From assembly GCF_003966155.1 (NCBI RefSeq), contig NZ_RXNS01000014.1, forward strand, positions 1 through 64,000: a DNA stretch of 64,000 nt, written 5' to 3'. The stretch comes from Halomonas nitroreducens. Its GTDB lineage: Bacteria; Pseudomonadota; Gammaproteobacteria; Pseudomonadales; Halomonadaceae. The translations under genes were made by a program, and so were the position numbers. This document shows positions 51,115 to 60,437 of this stretch, piece after piece; the stretch's first letter is position 1; each line of letters opens with the position of its first letter. A model generated the notes under the pieces. It saw only the letters and a program-made list of their open reading frames with translations, did no database searches and had not been told where the DNA came from.

Positions 51115-52303
51115 CGCCGGCCTCCTGGCGTCCGGGGATGTCGCCTGTCGCGCTGTCGCCTGCCCGGGACGGCGCGCGTTCGGGTGTCTGACCCGGCGCG
51201 GGGGCGGGCGCCTGACATAGCGCGGCAAGCTCCTCGGTGACGTCGATGCCGACCGGGCACCAGGCAATGCAGCGGCCACAGCCCACGCAGCCACTGCGAC
51301 CGAACTGCTCCACCCAGGTGCCGAACTTGTGGGTCAGCCACTGGCGATAGCGCTGAGGCCGCTCCGCGCGGATGATGGTGCCGTGGATGTAGCTGTGGTC
51401 GGGGCTGAAGCAGGTCTCCCACTGCCGGGCGTGGCCGGCCTCGCGGCCGTCCAGCGATAGCGTGTCGACGTGGGTCTGGCAGAAGCAGGTGGGGCAGACC
51501 GCGGTGCAGTTGCCGCAGGTCAGGCAGCGGTCGTTCAGGTTCTGCCAGTGCGGGTGCACCACCGCCGCCTGCAGCTGATCCGGCAGGGAACCGGCGGGCA
51601 GGCGGCGATGCTGCTGGCCGGCGGCGCGCTCGAGGGCGGCTTCGACCTCGTCGAGTGCCTCGGCGGTGACCTCGGTGGTGTCCAGGGTGGCGAGAAGCTC
51701 CCGGCCGCGGTCGGTATGTGCCTCTACCACGAAGCCGTCGTCGAGCTCCCCCAGCGCCAGGTCGTGGCCATGGCGAACCCTCGGCCCGTCCCCGGTGGCG
51801 GTGCAGAAGCAGGTGGCCGCCGAGCGCGAGCAGTTCACGGCGACCAGGAACAGGTTCTCGCGCCGGGCGCGATAATGAGGGTCGGGCTCGGCACCGTGCA
51901 GGAAGTGGCGGTCGTGGATCGCCAGTGCCGCCAGGTCGCAGGCCCGCACGCCGATCACCGCGGTGGGGCGAGCCTCGGGAGGCTGCTCGCGAAACACCAG
52001 GGTGCCGTCATCCCGGGTCTTGCTGGTCCACAGGGTCTCCCGCGGCACGAAGGTCAGCGGCTTGAGGGCCTGGGGGCCGTTGGCCCAGTCGAAGTAGCGG
52101 CCCGAGTGCGAGGCGGCGAGACGGTAATGGCCGGGGCCTTGCTCGTCGGTGACCCCGCGGGGCAGCGCCTCGACCGAGGGCAAGGTATCGAAGACGATGG
52201 CGTGGTCGCGGACCTGGGGGCCGATGACGTCATAGCCCGCCTCCTCGAGCCGCTCGAGCAGCGACGGGAAGCGGTCCCGGGCGAGAAAGCGCTGTACCTT
52301 CAT
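51107..52303 (-). CDS. hydB: hydrogenase beta subunit, 4Fe-4S ferredoxin-like
   Basis: 398 residues. An N-terminal domain with [20 protein letters not shown] and [22 protein letters not shown], then two ferredoxin clusters: [16 protein letters not shown] and [16 protein letters not shown]. This is the anaerobic sulfite-reductase A-like beta subunit of group 3b sulfhydrogenases. It relays electrons between the hydrogenase module and the flavoprotein subunit. The C-terminal 35 residues are a disordered Pro/Ala tail. It begins 33 bp after hypE. Confidence 0.92.
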   Translation of the reverse strand: MKVQRFLARDRFPSLLERLEEAGYDVIGPQVRDHAIVFDTLPSVEALPRGVTDEQGPGHYRLAASHSGRYFDWANGPQALKPLTFVPRETLWTSKTRDDGTLVFREQPPEARPTAVIGVRACDLAALAIHDRHFLHGAEPDPHYRARRENLFLVAVNCSRSAATCFCTATGDGPRVRHGHDLALGELDDGFVVEAHTDRGRELLATLDTTEVTAEALDEVEAALERAAGQQHRRLPAGSLPDQLQAAVVHPHWQNLNDRCLTCGNCTAVCPTCFCQTHVDTLSLDGREAGHARQWETCFSPDHSYIHGTIIRAERPQRYRQWLTHKFGTWVEQFGRSGCVGCGRCIAWCPVGIDVTEELAALCQAPAPAPGQTPERAPSRAGDSATGDIPGRQEAGDD

Positions 52304-52336
52304 GGGGCATCCTCCGGTCTCGTCGAGCGGTCCGAC

Positions 52337-53359
52337 CTAGCAGATCCGCGGCAGGGGATCGTCCTCCAGCTCGAGCAGGGTCCGTTCCCCGCCCCAGTCG
52401 TTGACCAGCAGCAGACGGTCGTGGTCCGCCTCGAGGGTGCCGATCCGCGCCGCCGAGCGCCCCTGGGGCAGGGCCCGCCAGCGACCGAGGGCCTCCTCGG
52501 CCCGCTCGGCGGCGACGATCGCCACCACCCGGCCCTCGCAGGCGAGGTAGAGGGGGTCATAACCGAGCATCTCGCACACGCTGCACACGCCCCCCCGGAT
52601 CGGTATCCGCTCCTGCCTGAGGGTAATGCCCAGACCGGTGGCCTGCCGCACCTCGTGCATCACGGTGGCCAGTCCGCCCCGGGTGGGGTCGCGCATGAAG
52701 CGCAGTCCCGGCAGGGCCAGCAGCGCCTGGGTCAGGGGCAGCACGCTGGCGCTGTCCGAACGCAGCTCCCCGCGCAGGCCGAACGCCTCGCGGGCCAGCA
52801 TCACCGCGACGCCGTGGTCGCCCACCGGCCCGCTGACCAGCACGGCATCGCCGGGACGGATGGCCTCGGCGCCGAGGGACAGGCGGCGTGACCGCACCCC
52901 GATCCCCGAGACACCCAGATAGAGCCCGCCGCACAGTCCCCGGGGCAGAACCTTGGTGTCGCCGGCCACCACCTGCACGCCGCATGCCTGGGCGGCCGCG
53001 GCCAGGCTGGCGACGATCTGCTCGAGCGTCGCCAGGGGCAGGCCTTCCTCGAGGAAGGCGTTGATGGTCAGGTAGCGGGGTGTCGCCCCGGCGACGGCCA
53101 GGTCGTTGACCGTACCGTGTACCGCCAGGCTGCCGATGTCACCGCCGGCGAAGAACAGGGGCTGCACGGTGACCCCGTCGCTGCTCACGGCCAGCGCCTC
53201 GTCGTCGGCGAGATGGTCGGGAAGCCGGGCGGCGTCGGCGAGCGGTGCCAGGCAGGGATTGCCCAGGTGGCGCACGAAGATCGAGGTGATCAACTCGCGC
53301 ATGCGGCGACCGCCGTTACCGTGGGCGAGGGTGATGCTGTCGGTTTCGGGCGTTATCAC
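52337..53359 (-). CDS. hypE: hydrogenase maturation factor HypE
   Basis: 340 residues, PurM/ThiL fold. LAHGNGGRRM at the start, VSSDGVTVQPLFFAGGDIG, VAVHGTVNDLAVAGATP-type ATP site, DTKVL, RDPTRGGLATVMHE, and the essential C-terminal PRIC whose Cys carries the thiocyanate made from carbamoyl phosphate. HypE dehydrates the HypF-derived thiocarbamate to thiocyanate and passes CN- to the HypC-HypD complex. GTG start at 53359, overlapping the stop of the HypD-HypF fusion (GTGA). Confidence 0.95.
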   Translation of the reverse strand: MITPETDSITLAHGNGGRRMRELITSIFVRHLGNPCLAPLADAARLPDHLADDEALAVSSDGVTVQPLFFAGGDIGSLAVHGTVNDLAVAGATPRYLTINAFLEEGLPLATLEQIVASLAAAAQACGVQVVAGDTKVLPRGLCGGLYLGVSGIGVRSRRLSLGAEAIRPGDAVLVSGPVGDHGVAVMLAREAFGLRGELRSDSASVLPLTQALLALPGLRFMRDPTRGGLATVMHEVRQATGLGITLRQERIPIRGGVCSVCEMLGYDPLYLACEGRVVAIVAAERAEEALGRWRALPQGRSAARIGTLEADHDRLLLVNDWGGERTLLELEDDPLPRIC

Positions 53360-56300
53360 TCACTCCTCCTCATGGGGTGACCGGACGCCGGTGGGGCCTG
53401 GCGGGCATGCCGATAGCCATACTCGATGACCTGCCCGACGCTGATCCCGGCGTCGTTGCAGGGCAGGCGTTCGTGGAGCAGCACCTCGAAGCCGTCCGCC
53501 GCCAGGCCAGCGGCGGCCCTCTCGGTCAGGCGCCTGTTCTGGAACACCCCGCCGCTCAGGCCGACCGTGGCGATCCCGGTGGCCTCGCGGGCCGCCCGGG
53601 CCTGGTGTCGGAGGCTCTCCGCCAGGGTGGCATGCAGGTCTGCGGCGCGCTGGGCCGGTGGCCGACGGGCGTCGGCAAGGCGGCGAACCAACGGGCGCCA
53701 GTCGCAGCGCAGCACCCCGGCGTCGTCCCTGACCTGGGGCAGGGCCAGCGCCCGTCCTTCGCCCTCGGCCAGGGCCTCGACACGCATGGCTGCCTGGGCC
53801 TCGAAGCTGGTGTGGTAGAGGTCCAGCAACAGGGCGCCGGCGGCATCGAACAGCCGGCCCACCGCGCTGCAGGGCGGGCTGTTGAGCCGCCGCCGCCAGG
53901 CCTGGTGGAGCAGCGCGAGCTCGTCATCGGCGACGTCCTCGGGCCGCCAGTCGAGGCCTGCCTGCCAGCCGAGCAGGGTCGCGAGGCGCCAGGGCGAACG
54001 AATGGCCGCCTCGCCGCCGGTCAGGGGGAAGGGCAGGAAGGAGCCATGGTGTCGCCACTGACCGGGTCGGCCCAGCAGGGCCTCGCCGCCCCACAGTGTG
54101 CCGTCCGCGCCCAGGCCGGTCCCGTCCCAGGTGAAGACCAGCAGTGTCTCGTCGAGGCGGCCATGTTCGCCGCACAGGGCGGCGGCATGGGCATGGTGGT
54201 GGGCCACGCCGTGGCAGGCCAGGCCGCTGTCGCGAGCCCAGCGGGTGCTGTGGTAGTCGGGGTGCCGGTCGTGGAGGACGACCTCGGGGCGCACGGTGTA
54301 GGCGGCGGTCATGGCCGCGGCCATGACCGCGAAGGCCCGCTGGGCGCGCAGGCCGTCCAGGTCGCCCAGGTGGGGCGACAACGCCAGGCGAGCCTCCCAG
54401 GCCAGGCTGAGGGCGGCCTTCTGCTGGGCGCCCGCGGCGAGGACCGGCGCGGGCAGCGGCGCGGGCAGCGCGAGCTCGAGGGGCGTCGCGCCGCGGCCGA
54501 GTCGCAGCGGACGCGCCCGGCCGGCGATCACCCGCCGGACGCTGTCATCGACGGCATGCAGGATGTCGCGATCATGATGCAGGAAGGCATCGGCGATCGC
54601 GCCGAGGCGCGCCTCGGCGGTGGCGGCGTCGGTGACGATCGGCTCGCCGCCGAGGTTGGCAGAGGTGGCGACCAGGGGGCGCTCCAGCGTCTGCAGCAGC
54701 AGGTGGTGGAGCGGCGCATAGGGCAGCAGGGCGCCGACCTCCCCGAGGCCCGGGGCGATGCCCGCGGCGAGGCCATGGCCCTCGCGCAGCGGCAGCAGCA
54801 CGATGGGGCGCTCGTCGCTTGCCAGGGCCCGGGCGGCGGCCGCCTCGACGGCGGCGTGGTGGCGCACCGCGTCCAGGCCGTCGGCCCCGGCCCAGGGGAA
54901 CATCACCGCCAAGGGCTTGTCCGGGCGATGCTTGCGCGCGCGCAGGCGCGCCACCACCTCGTGATGGCCGGCATCGGCCATCAGGTGATAGCCGCCCACG
55001 CCCTTCACCGCGACGATCCGGCCATCGGCCAGGGCGGCAATGGCCCCCGCCAGGGCCTCGCCATTGCCCGGCGTCTTCCGGTCGCCGTCCACCAGTCGCA
55101 GCCGCGGTCCGCAGTCGGGGCAGCCGATGGACTGGGCATGGAAGCGGCGATCGTCGGGATCCTCATACTCCCGCCGGCAAGCCGCACACAGGGGGAAGTC
55201 CGCCAGGCTGGTGCGGGCACGGTCGTAGGGCAGCGCCTCGATCACGCTGTAGCGCGGACCGCACTGGTCGCAGTGGGTGAAGGGGTAGCGGTGGCGGCGA
55301 TCGGCGGGGTCGGCCATCTCCGCGAGGCAGGCCTCGCAGACCGGCAGGTCCAGCGGCAGGGGGCCGGGGGCATCGCCGTCGCTCGGCAGGATGGCGAAGG
55401 GACGCGACAGGTCGGCGGCGATGGCCCGGGTCGCGGTGATGCGTGGGGCGGCGCGGGGCGGGGCCTCGTCGAGCAGGGCGCGGGCGAAGCGCGCGAGGCG
55501 CTCCGGCGGTCCCTGGGCCTCGACTACCACCCGGCCGCCGTGGTTGCGGACCCGTCCCCCCAGGTTCAGGCGGTGGGCCAGGCGGTGGACGAAGGGACGG
55601 AAGCCGACGCCCTGGACGCCCCCCTCGAGCACCCAGCGGCGCGCCGCGTCGGGGCCGTCCACGGGGTGGGGCGCTACGGCGGGCGATGGGGCCGGCGTCT
55701 CGGGCGCGGTGACGCCGCTGCTCCACCAGATACTGCAGGCGCCCTCCTCGGAGACCATGCAGGGCCCCACCGGATTCTCCGGGCGGCAGGCGCTGCCGTA
55801 GAGGCGGCATTGCGGCGGCCGGATGCGGCCCAGCACGACTCCCGCGCAGTCGCACCCGGGGGGCATCTCGCCGCGCCGTCGATAGGCGGCCTCGAGCACC
55901 TCCGGATAGCGGCGCCGGGCGTCGCGCTCGGCCAGGGCGTCGCGGCAGGCGTAGCCCGAGCCGGGCAGGGTGCCGATGCCGCGCCACGGCGCCGCGCCGA
56001 CCGCGAAGCGCTCGGCCAGCAGCGCCCGGGCCCGGGGATTGCCGTCGGCGCTGACACACTGCGGGTAGGCATTGTCGAGTCCGGCTCTCCCCTCGGCCGC
56101 CTGGACCATCACTGCATGCAGGCCGGCCAGGATCAGCGCGGGGGTGAAACCGGCCACGGCAGTGGGCAGGCCGTGGGCCTCGGGGACGAAGCGCCACTGG
56201 TCGGCGCCCATCAGGGTGGCGACGTGGCCGGGGGCGATCAGGGCGTCGAAACCGGGGCGCTCGCCGTCGAGCAGGTGGGCCACCGCCGGCCAGGTCTGGC

Positions 56301-56802
56301 GGGCGCTGAGCAGCAGCAGCAGGTTGTCGGGCAGGTCCGTGCGGGAGAAGAGGGCAGCGACCGGGGCCGTGGTGGTCTCGAAGCCGGCGACGAAGAACAC
56401 CACCTGCGCCTCGGGATGCCGGTGGGCCAGCGCGAGCACCTCGGTCGGCGAGGCCACCGGGTGGACCCGACCGCCATGGGCGCGGGCCTGCTGCAGCGAG
56501 CGGGGCTCGCGGCGGGGCGCATTGCAGGGTACTCGCACCATGTCGCCGAAGGTGGCAACGATGACCCCGTCGGTCAGGCTGAGGGCGATGGCGGTGTGGA
56601 TATCCTCCTCGGGGCAGACGCAGACCGGGCAGCCCGGCCCGGGGATCAGTTCCAGGTAGTCGGGCAGCACCTTGCGCAGGCCGGCATGGGTGATGGTGCG
56701 CTCATGGCCGCCGCAGACATTCATCACCCGCAGCCGTCCCGAGGCGGGGCGCGGCAGGGCGCGAATGCGCGAGAGCCAGTCGCCGGGAGACGCCGTGGCC
56801 AT
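53356..56802 (-). CDS. hypDF: fused HypD-HypF hydrogenase maturation protein
   Basis: One uninterrupted frame of 1148 residues. Residues 1 to about 365 are HypD: CGGHE (Cys30), PGPGCPVCV (Cys58, Cys61), FFVAGFETTTAPVA and the C-terminal [4Fe-4S] Cys set (GCDCAGV, PQCRLYGSAC, GPCMV, GACSIWW). An Ala/Pro linker follows, then HypF from about 385: acylphosphatase GVQGVGFRP (395-403), two zinc fingers (CEACL...CDQCG and CAACR...CPDCG), the YrdC-like domain (KGVGGYHLMADA, RKHRPDKPLAVM), and the O-carbamoyltransferase domain (GVAHHHAHAAAL, GLSGGVFQNRRL). Normally these are two proteins: HypF makes the carbamoyl-adenylate for CN-, HypD assembles Fe(CN)2CO. Confidence 0.93.
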   Translation of the reverse strand: MATASPGDWLSRIRALPRPASGRLRVMNVCGGHERTITHAGLRKVLPDYLELIPGPGCPVCVCPEEDIHTAIALSLTDGVIVATFGDMVRVPCNAPRREPRSLQQARAHGGRVHPVASPTEVLALAHRHPEAQVVFFVAGFETTTAPVAALFSRTDLPDNLLLLLSARQTWPAVAHLLDGERPGFDALIAPGHVATLMGADQWRFVPEAHGLPTAVAGFTPALILAGLHAVMVQAAEGRAGLDNAYPQCVSADGNPRARALLAERFAVGAAPWRGIGTLPGSGYACRDALAERDARRRYPEVLEAAYRRRGEMPPGCDCAGVVLGRIRPPQCRLYGSACRPENPVGPCMVSEEGACSIWWSSGVTAPETPAPSPAVAPHPVDGPDAARRWVLEGGVQGVGFRPFVHRLAHRLNLGGRVRNHGGRVVVEAQGPPERLARFARALLDEAPPRAAPRITATRAIAADLSRPFAILPSDGDAPGPLPLDLPVCEACLAEMADPADRRHRYPFTHCDQCGPRYSVIEALPYDRARTSLADFPLCAACRREYEDPDDRRFHAQSIGCPDCGPRLRLVDGDRKTPGNGEALAGAIAALADGRIVAVKGVGGYHLMADAGHHEVVARLRARKHRPDKPLAVMFPWAGADGLDAVRHHAAVEAAAARALASDERPIVLLPLREGHGLAAGIAPGLGEVGALLPYAPLHHLLLQTLERPLVATSANLGGEPIVTDAATAEARLGAIADAFLHHDRDILHAVDDSVRRVIAGRARPLRLGRGATPLELALPAPLPAPVLAAGAQQKAALSLAWEARLALSPHLGDLDGLRAQRAFAVMAAAMTAAYTVRPEVVLHDRHPDYHSTRWARDSGLACHGVAHHHAHAAALCGEHGRLDETLLVFTWDGTGLGADGTLWGGEALLGRPGQWRHHGSFLPFPLTGGEAAIRSPWRLATLLGWQAGLDWRPEDVADDELALLHQAWRRRLNSPPCSAVGRLFDAAGALLLDLYHTSFEAQAAMRVEALAEGEGRALALPQVRDDAGVLRCDWRPLVRRLADARRPPAQRAADLHATLAESLRHQARAAREATGIATVGLSGGVFQNRRLTERAAAGLAADGFEVLLHERLPCNDAGISVGQVIEYGYRHARQAPPASGHPMRRSE

Positions 56803-56805
56803 GGT

Positions 56806-57588
56806 TCAGGCGAGGCCCCGGGGCCGGGACAGGAGATGGCCGTCCCCGGTGGATGGGACGGGGTGGAAGCGTGGTCGGCGTCGCTCCTCCAGGCGGGCCT
56901 CGAGCCAGTGCAGCCAGCCATCGAGCCGGCCCGCGCGGGCGCTGACCTCGAGCACCGGGGCGGGGCAGGCGAGGCGGCGGACATGCGCCGCCACGGCGTC
57001 GACGGCGAAATCATCGAGGACCTCCAGCAGGTCGCTCTTGGTGACCAGCACCAGGTCGCTGGCGCGGAACATGACCGGGTACTTCAGCGGCTTGTCGTCG
57101 CCTTCCGGCGTCGAGAGCAAGGTGACGTTGGCATGCTGGCCCAGGTCGAAGCTCGCCGGGCAGACCAGGTTGCCGACGTTCTCGATGAACAGCAAGTCCA
57201 GTGCCTCGAGGGGCAGCGCGGGCAGGGCCTCGTGGACCATCGCCGCATCGAGGTGGCAGGCGCTACCGGTGGTGATCTGCACGGCCGGAATCCCCTTGGC
57301 GCGGATGCGGCGGGCGTCGTTCTCGGTCTCCAGATCGCCCTCGATCACCGCCAGGCGATGCCGCCCCCCGAGCGCCTCGATGGTGGCCTCGAGCAGGCGG
57401 GTCTTGCCGGCGCCGGGCGAGGACATCAGGTTGACCACCAGCACGCCGGCGGCGTCGAAGTGCGTGCGGTTGTGGTGCGCGAGGCGATCGTTGTGGGTCT
57501 TCAGGCCCTCCAGCACTTCGATGCTCCGGGCATCGCGCTCGGGGGCATGGCGGTGGTCGGGCAGGGCACAGCCGCAGGTATCACACAT
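56806..57588 (-). CDS. hypB: hydrogenase nickel incorporation GTPase HypB
   Basis: 260 residues. The N-terminal high-affinity nickel motif is MCDTCGCA; the His stretch that follows is very short (DHRHAPER), so this is not a nickel-storage type. G-domain motifs: P-loop SSPGAGKTRLLE, EGDLETENDARRI, IENVGNLVCPASFDLG and the specificity motif TKSDL. It delivers Ni to the large subunit with HypA using GTP. Its start overlaps the hypA stop by 8 bp, and three bases separate it from hypDF. Confidence 0.95.
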   Translation of the reverse strand: MCDTCGCALPDHRHAPERDARSIEVLEGLKTHNDRLAHHNRTHFDAAGVLVVNLMSSPGAGKTRLLEATIEALGGRHRLAVIEGDLETENDARRIRAKGIPAVQITTGSACHLDAAMVHEALPALPLEALDLLFIENVGNLVCPASFDLGQHANVTLLSTPEGDDKPLKYPVMFRASDLVLVTKSDLLEVLDDFAVDAVAAHVRRLACPAPVLEVSARAGRLDGWLHWLEARLEERRRPRFHPVPSTGDGHLLSRPRGLA

Positions 57589-57964
57589 GGGGGGCCTCCT
57601 GGACATCCGGGGCGGGCGTGTCGGTCGCCAGCCCGACGCTCTCCAGCAGCAGCTCGTCACCGGCGACCAGGCGAGTGCACCACTCGCCGCAGTGCGGACA
57701 GCCGAGGTCATTGGCGTGCGCCGTGCTCTCCCGGCCGCAGGCGGGGCAGTGCACGCGTATGGAACAGGGGATCATCTCGAGGCGAGCGCCCTCGGCGGCA
57801 GTATGGCGGCCGGCGAGTGGGAAGGCGGTCTGCATCAGTGCGGGCTCGACGCCGGAGAGGGGGCCGACGCGCAGGCGGATCCGGCGGATCCGCGTGGCCC
57901 CGTGCCGCTCGGCGACCCGGCAGGCCTGGTCGACCAGCGACCGACAGAGGCCCAGCTCATGCAT
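57581..57964 (-). CDS. hypA: hydrogenase nickel incorporation protein HypA
   Basis: 127 residues. MHELGLCRSLVD at the start supplies the conserved nickel-binding His2 region, and the zinc motif is two CxxC pairs (CPAC and CPHC). The ATG at 57964 is set by the MHE start and overlaps the hypC stop by 8 bp. The C-terminus is somewhat longer than usual (DTPAPDVQEAPHV). It acts with HypB in nickel insertion. Confidence 0.94.
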   Translation of the reverse strand: MHELGLCRSLVDQACRVAERHGATRIRRIRLRVGPLSGVEPALMQTAFPLAGRHTAAEGARLEMIPCSIRVHCPACGRESTAHANDLGCPHCGEWCTRLVAGDELLLESVGLATDTPAPDVQEAPHV

Positions 57965-58205
57965 GGTCCGCCCCTCCGCCGGTGGCGGCGGCGTCCGCCT
58001 CGTCAAGCAGTCGCCAGGTGGCCAGGGCCTCCTCGGGCGCAAGGCGCTGGAGGGCGTAGCCGACGTGCACGATGACGAAGTCGCCCACCTTGAGGGCCTG
58101 GTCCTGGACCAGCATCAGGTCGATGTCGCGCTCGATCCCCCGGGATGCCGCCCGAGCGGTGGCACCCTCGATCCGGGTGATGCGCATGGGTATGGCCAGG
58201 CACAT
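57957..58205 (-). CDS. hypC: HypC/HybG-family hydrogenase assembly chaperone
   Basis: 82 residues. MCLAIPMRI with the essential Cys2, then an OB-like domain with VGDFVIVHVGYALQRLAPEEA. HypC binds HypD while the Fe(CN)2CO unit is built and then escorts it to the large subunit. It is the first gene of the hydrogenase operon; the likely promoter lies 80-110 bp upstream. Confidence 0.94.
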   Translation of the reverse strand: MCLAIPMRITRIEGATARAASRGIERDIDLMLVQDQALKVGDFVIVHVGYALQRLAPEEALATWRLLDEADAAATGGGADHA

Positions 58206-58285
58206 GGTTGCCCCTCGCTGTCTTCCTGTCGCCGGTCGCGAGGCGTCGATGCGCCCCAGGCGGGGATGGCGGCCTACTGAGTAGC

Positions 58286-58314
58286 ACTATAGAAGAGGGG
58301 GCAACATACGGAAA
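58286..58314 (-). promoter_or_regulatory. candidate sigma-70 promoter for the hydrogenase operon
   Basis: On the minus strand TTTCCG (58309-58314) and TATAGT (58286-58291) are spaced by 17 bp, about 80 bp before the hypC start. The -10 is good, the -35 moderate. No sigma-54 -24/-12 pair was seen. Confidence 0.4.
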
Positions 58315-58358
58315 CGCGACGGGTTCCACGGAGCGGGCGCGTCACGGCAAGCGGCAGG

Positions 58359-58381
58359 CTCGCCCTTCGCGAAAGGGCGAG
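58359..58381 (-). terminator. hairpin downstream of the yebC-like gene
   Basis: A 9-bp stem (58359-58367 with 58373-58381) with loop CGCGA, directly after the minus-strand yebC-like stop codon. No T run follows, so termination strength is uncertain; it also separates that gene from the hyp operon promoter. Confidence 0.45.
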
Positions 58382-58389
58382 TGCGGGGA

Positions 58390-59106
58390 TCACTGCTCGG
58401 CGTTGTGGTAGACGTTCTGGACGTCGTCCAGGTCGTTCAGGGTGTCGAGCAGCTTGTCGAGCATTGCCACGTCGTCGCCTGCCACCGCGGTGGTGGTCTG
58501 GGGAACGAACTGGATCTCGTCGACCTCGAAGTCGAGCTCGCCGAAGGCATCGATCAGCGCCTGCTTGGCCTTGGCGTATTCGGTATGCGGCGCGAAGATG
58601 GTGATGCGCCCCGCCTCGTTCTCGATGTCGGTAACGTCGACGTCGGCTTCCATGAGTGCCTCGAGGGTGGCGTCCTCGTCATGGCCCTCGAAGGCCAGGA
58701 TGGCGCAGTGGTCGAACATGTGGCTGACGCTGCCCGGGGTGCCGAGCTTGCTCTTGGCCTTGTTGAAGCAGGCGCGCACGTCGCCGAAGGTGCGGTTGGG
58801 GTTGTCGGTCAGGCACTCGACGATAACCATGCAGTTGCCCGGGCCAAAGCCCTCGTAGCGGGCCGCGGAGTAGTCCTCGCCGCCCACGCCGCTGGCCTTG
58901 TCCAGGGCCTTGTCGATCACGTGGGACGGCACCTGGTCCTTCTTGGCGCGCTCGATCAGCCCGCGCAGGGCCAGATTGCCATTGGGGTCGACGCCGCCCT
59001 GCTTGGCGCAGACGTAGATCTCGCGGCCGTACTTGCTGTAGACCTTGGTCTTGGCGGCGGCCGTCTTGGCCATGGATTCCTTGCGGTTCTGGAAGGCCCT
59101 GCCCAT
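58390..59106 (-). CDS. YebC/PmpR-family protein
   Basis: 238 residues. [38 protein letters not shown] matches the YeeN-type subgroup (K-x-K-x-Y-S-K-Y-G-x-E-I-Y), with [13 protein letters not shown] and [19 protein letters not shown]. These proteins act as transcriptional regulators or, as shown for YebC, help translation of proline-rich stretches by the ribosome. Start at 59106. It is the only gene of its unit. Confidence 0.92.
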   Translation of the reverse strand: MGRAFQNRKESMAKTAAAKTKVYSKYGREIYVCAKQGGVDPNGNLALRGLIERAKKDQVPSHVIDKALDKASGVGGEDYSAARYEGFGPGNCMVIVECLTDNPNRTFGDVRACFNKAKSKLGTPGSVSHMFDHCAILAFEGHDEDATLEALMEADVDVTDIENEAGRITIFAPHTEYAKAKQALIDAFGELDFEVDEIQFVPQTTTAVAGDDVAMLDKLLDTLNDLDDVQNVYHNAEQ

Positions 59107-59242
59107 TGCATTTGTCCTGTTGCGTCTGGTCTCGTGCCAGGATTCTACGAAACCGGGCGGTGCGGTAACAGCCTTATTTACCCGGTCGCCTGGCCCGTCC
59201 CCGCTACACTGGCGGGAGGTCCTCTTCGCCTGGAGTCGCCTC

Positions 59243-60427
59243 ATGGATCACCACCGCTATCGTCACGTGCTCGCCGATGCCCTCGGGGGCAGCGAGCTGC
59301 CCTTTCCCGAGGCCGAGCTCGAGGCCCGTTGCACGCGTCTGCGTTCCGCCATGCGCGAGGCCGGCCTCGAGGCCCTGCTGCTCACCGACCCGGCCGATAT
59401 CCACTATCTCACCGGCTACCATACCTTCGAGGTGTCGGTGCATGCCTGCCTGGTGGTCTCGGTCGAGCGTCTGGTGCTGCAGGTGGCATCCATCGAGACC
59501 GGGCCGGCGGTGGTGACCGCCCGGGTCGACGAGATCCTCGGCTACCGCTGGGAGGGGGTGGAGGAGGTCGTCGAGCCGCTGGCCGAGGTGCTGGCGCCGT
59601 TCCATACCATCGGCATCGACGCCATGGGCGCCGGGTTGCGCCACGGGGTGATCCAGCCCCTCCAGGTGCGGCTGGGTACCGAGCGCTTCCGCCACGAGGG
59701 GGGCGAGCTGCTCGACCGGCTGCGGATCGTCAAGAGCGAGCTCGAGCTCGACTGCCTGCGGGAGAGCGCGCGCATCACCTCGACGGGGCTGCACGCGGCC
59801 ATGGCGACCATTGCTCCGGGGGTGACCGACAACGAGGTGGCCGCGGAGGGCGCCCGGGCGATGCTGGCGGCGGGCAGCGAGTTCATGAGCCTGCAGCCCA
59901 TCGTCACCACCGGAGCGCGTATCGGCACCATTCACGTCAACCACAAGCGACGGGTGATCGCCCGGGACGAGCCGGTGTTCCTGGAATTCGGCTCGGCCTT
60001 CCAGCGCTACACGGCACCAATGATGCGCACCGCCGTGGCGGGGCGGGCCAGTCCCGGCATGCACGAGCTCCGCGATGTCTGCCGGGCGATGTTCGAAGCG
60101 CTGCTCGTGGCGATGCGGCCGGGACGGAGCTTCGACGATGCGGCGCGGGCTGCCGAGGCGGTTCTGGCGCCCCATGCCGACCGGGTGTTCTTCTCGGGCG
60201 TGTTCGGTTACGCCGTGGGCGCCCAGTTCCCGCCCAGCTGGGTCGAGGGCACCGGCTACATCGCCCGCGGCCAGGCCCGTGAGTTCGAGGCCGACATGGT
60301 CTTCCACCTGCCGCTCTGCCTGCGCCTGCCGGGGCAGTGGGGTATCGGCCTGAGCGACACCGTGCGGGTCACGCCCGCGGGGGGCGAGCCGCTCACCGAC
60401 AACGACTGGCAGTTGCAGCAGGGGTGA
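59243..60427 (+). CDS. M24-fold hydrolase lacking metal ligands (creatinase/ectoine-hydrolase-like)
   Basis: 394 residues with an N-terminal creatinase domain ([19 protein letters not shown]) and a pita-bread M24 domain. The five metal ligands of Xaa-Pro peptidases are not conserved: the Asp of the first strand is Glu in FLEFGS, the second Asp position reads Pro in YTAPMMRT, the His loop is [12 protein letters not shown], and both C-terminal Glu are absent ([15 protein letters not shown]). This metal-free pattern occurs in creatinase and in ectoine hydrolase DoeA/EutD. It is therefore likely an amide or C-N hydrolase rather than a peptidase. No doeB or other ectoine genes are adjacent. Confidence 0.82.
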   Translation: MDHHRYRHVLADALGGSELPFPEAELEARCTRLRSAMREAGLEALLLTDPADIHYLTGYHTFEVSVHACLVVSVERLVLQVASIETGPAVVTARVDEILGYRWEGVEEVVEPLAEVLAPFHTIGIDAMGAGLRHGVIQPLQVRLGTERFRHEGGELLDRLRIVKSELELDCLRESARITSTGLHAAMATIAPGVTDNEVAAEGARAMLAAGSEFMSLQPIVTTGARIGTIHVNHKRRVIARDEPVFLEFGSAFQRYTAPMMRTAVAGRASPGMHELRDVCRAMFEALLVAMRPGRSFDDAARAAEAVLAPHADRVFFSGVFGYAVGAQFPPSWVEGTGYIARGQAREFEADMVFHLPLCLRLPGQWGIGLSDTVRVTPAGGEPLTDNDWQLQQG

Positions 60428-60437
60428 GGTTGCGGCC

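Noticed and set aside
53377..58059. Very long plus-strand open frame (1560 codons) antisense to the hyp genes
   Set aside because: It is a GC-rich mirror of hypDF and hypB, rich in Gly/Ala/Arg/His with no domain signature, while the minus-strand frames have clear HypD, HypF, HypB and HypA motifs.
47630..58205. Group 3d (Hox) or group 1 uptake hydrogenase
   Set aside because: HoxF/HoxU diaphorase subunits and a Tat-signal small subunit with cytochrome b are missing; the beta/gamma pair with ferredoxin and FNR-like folds is typical of group 3b.
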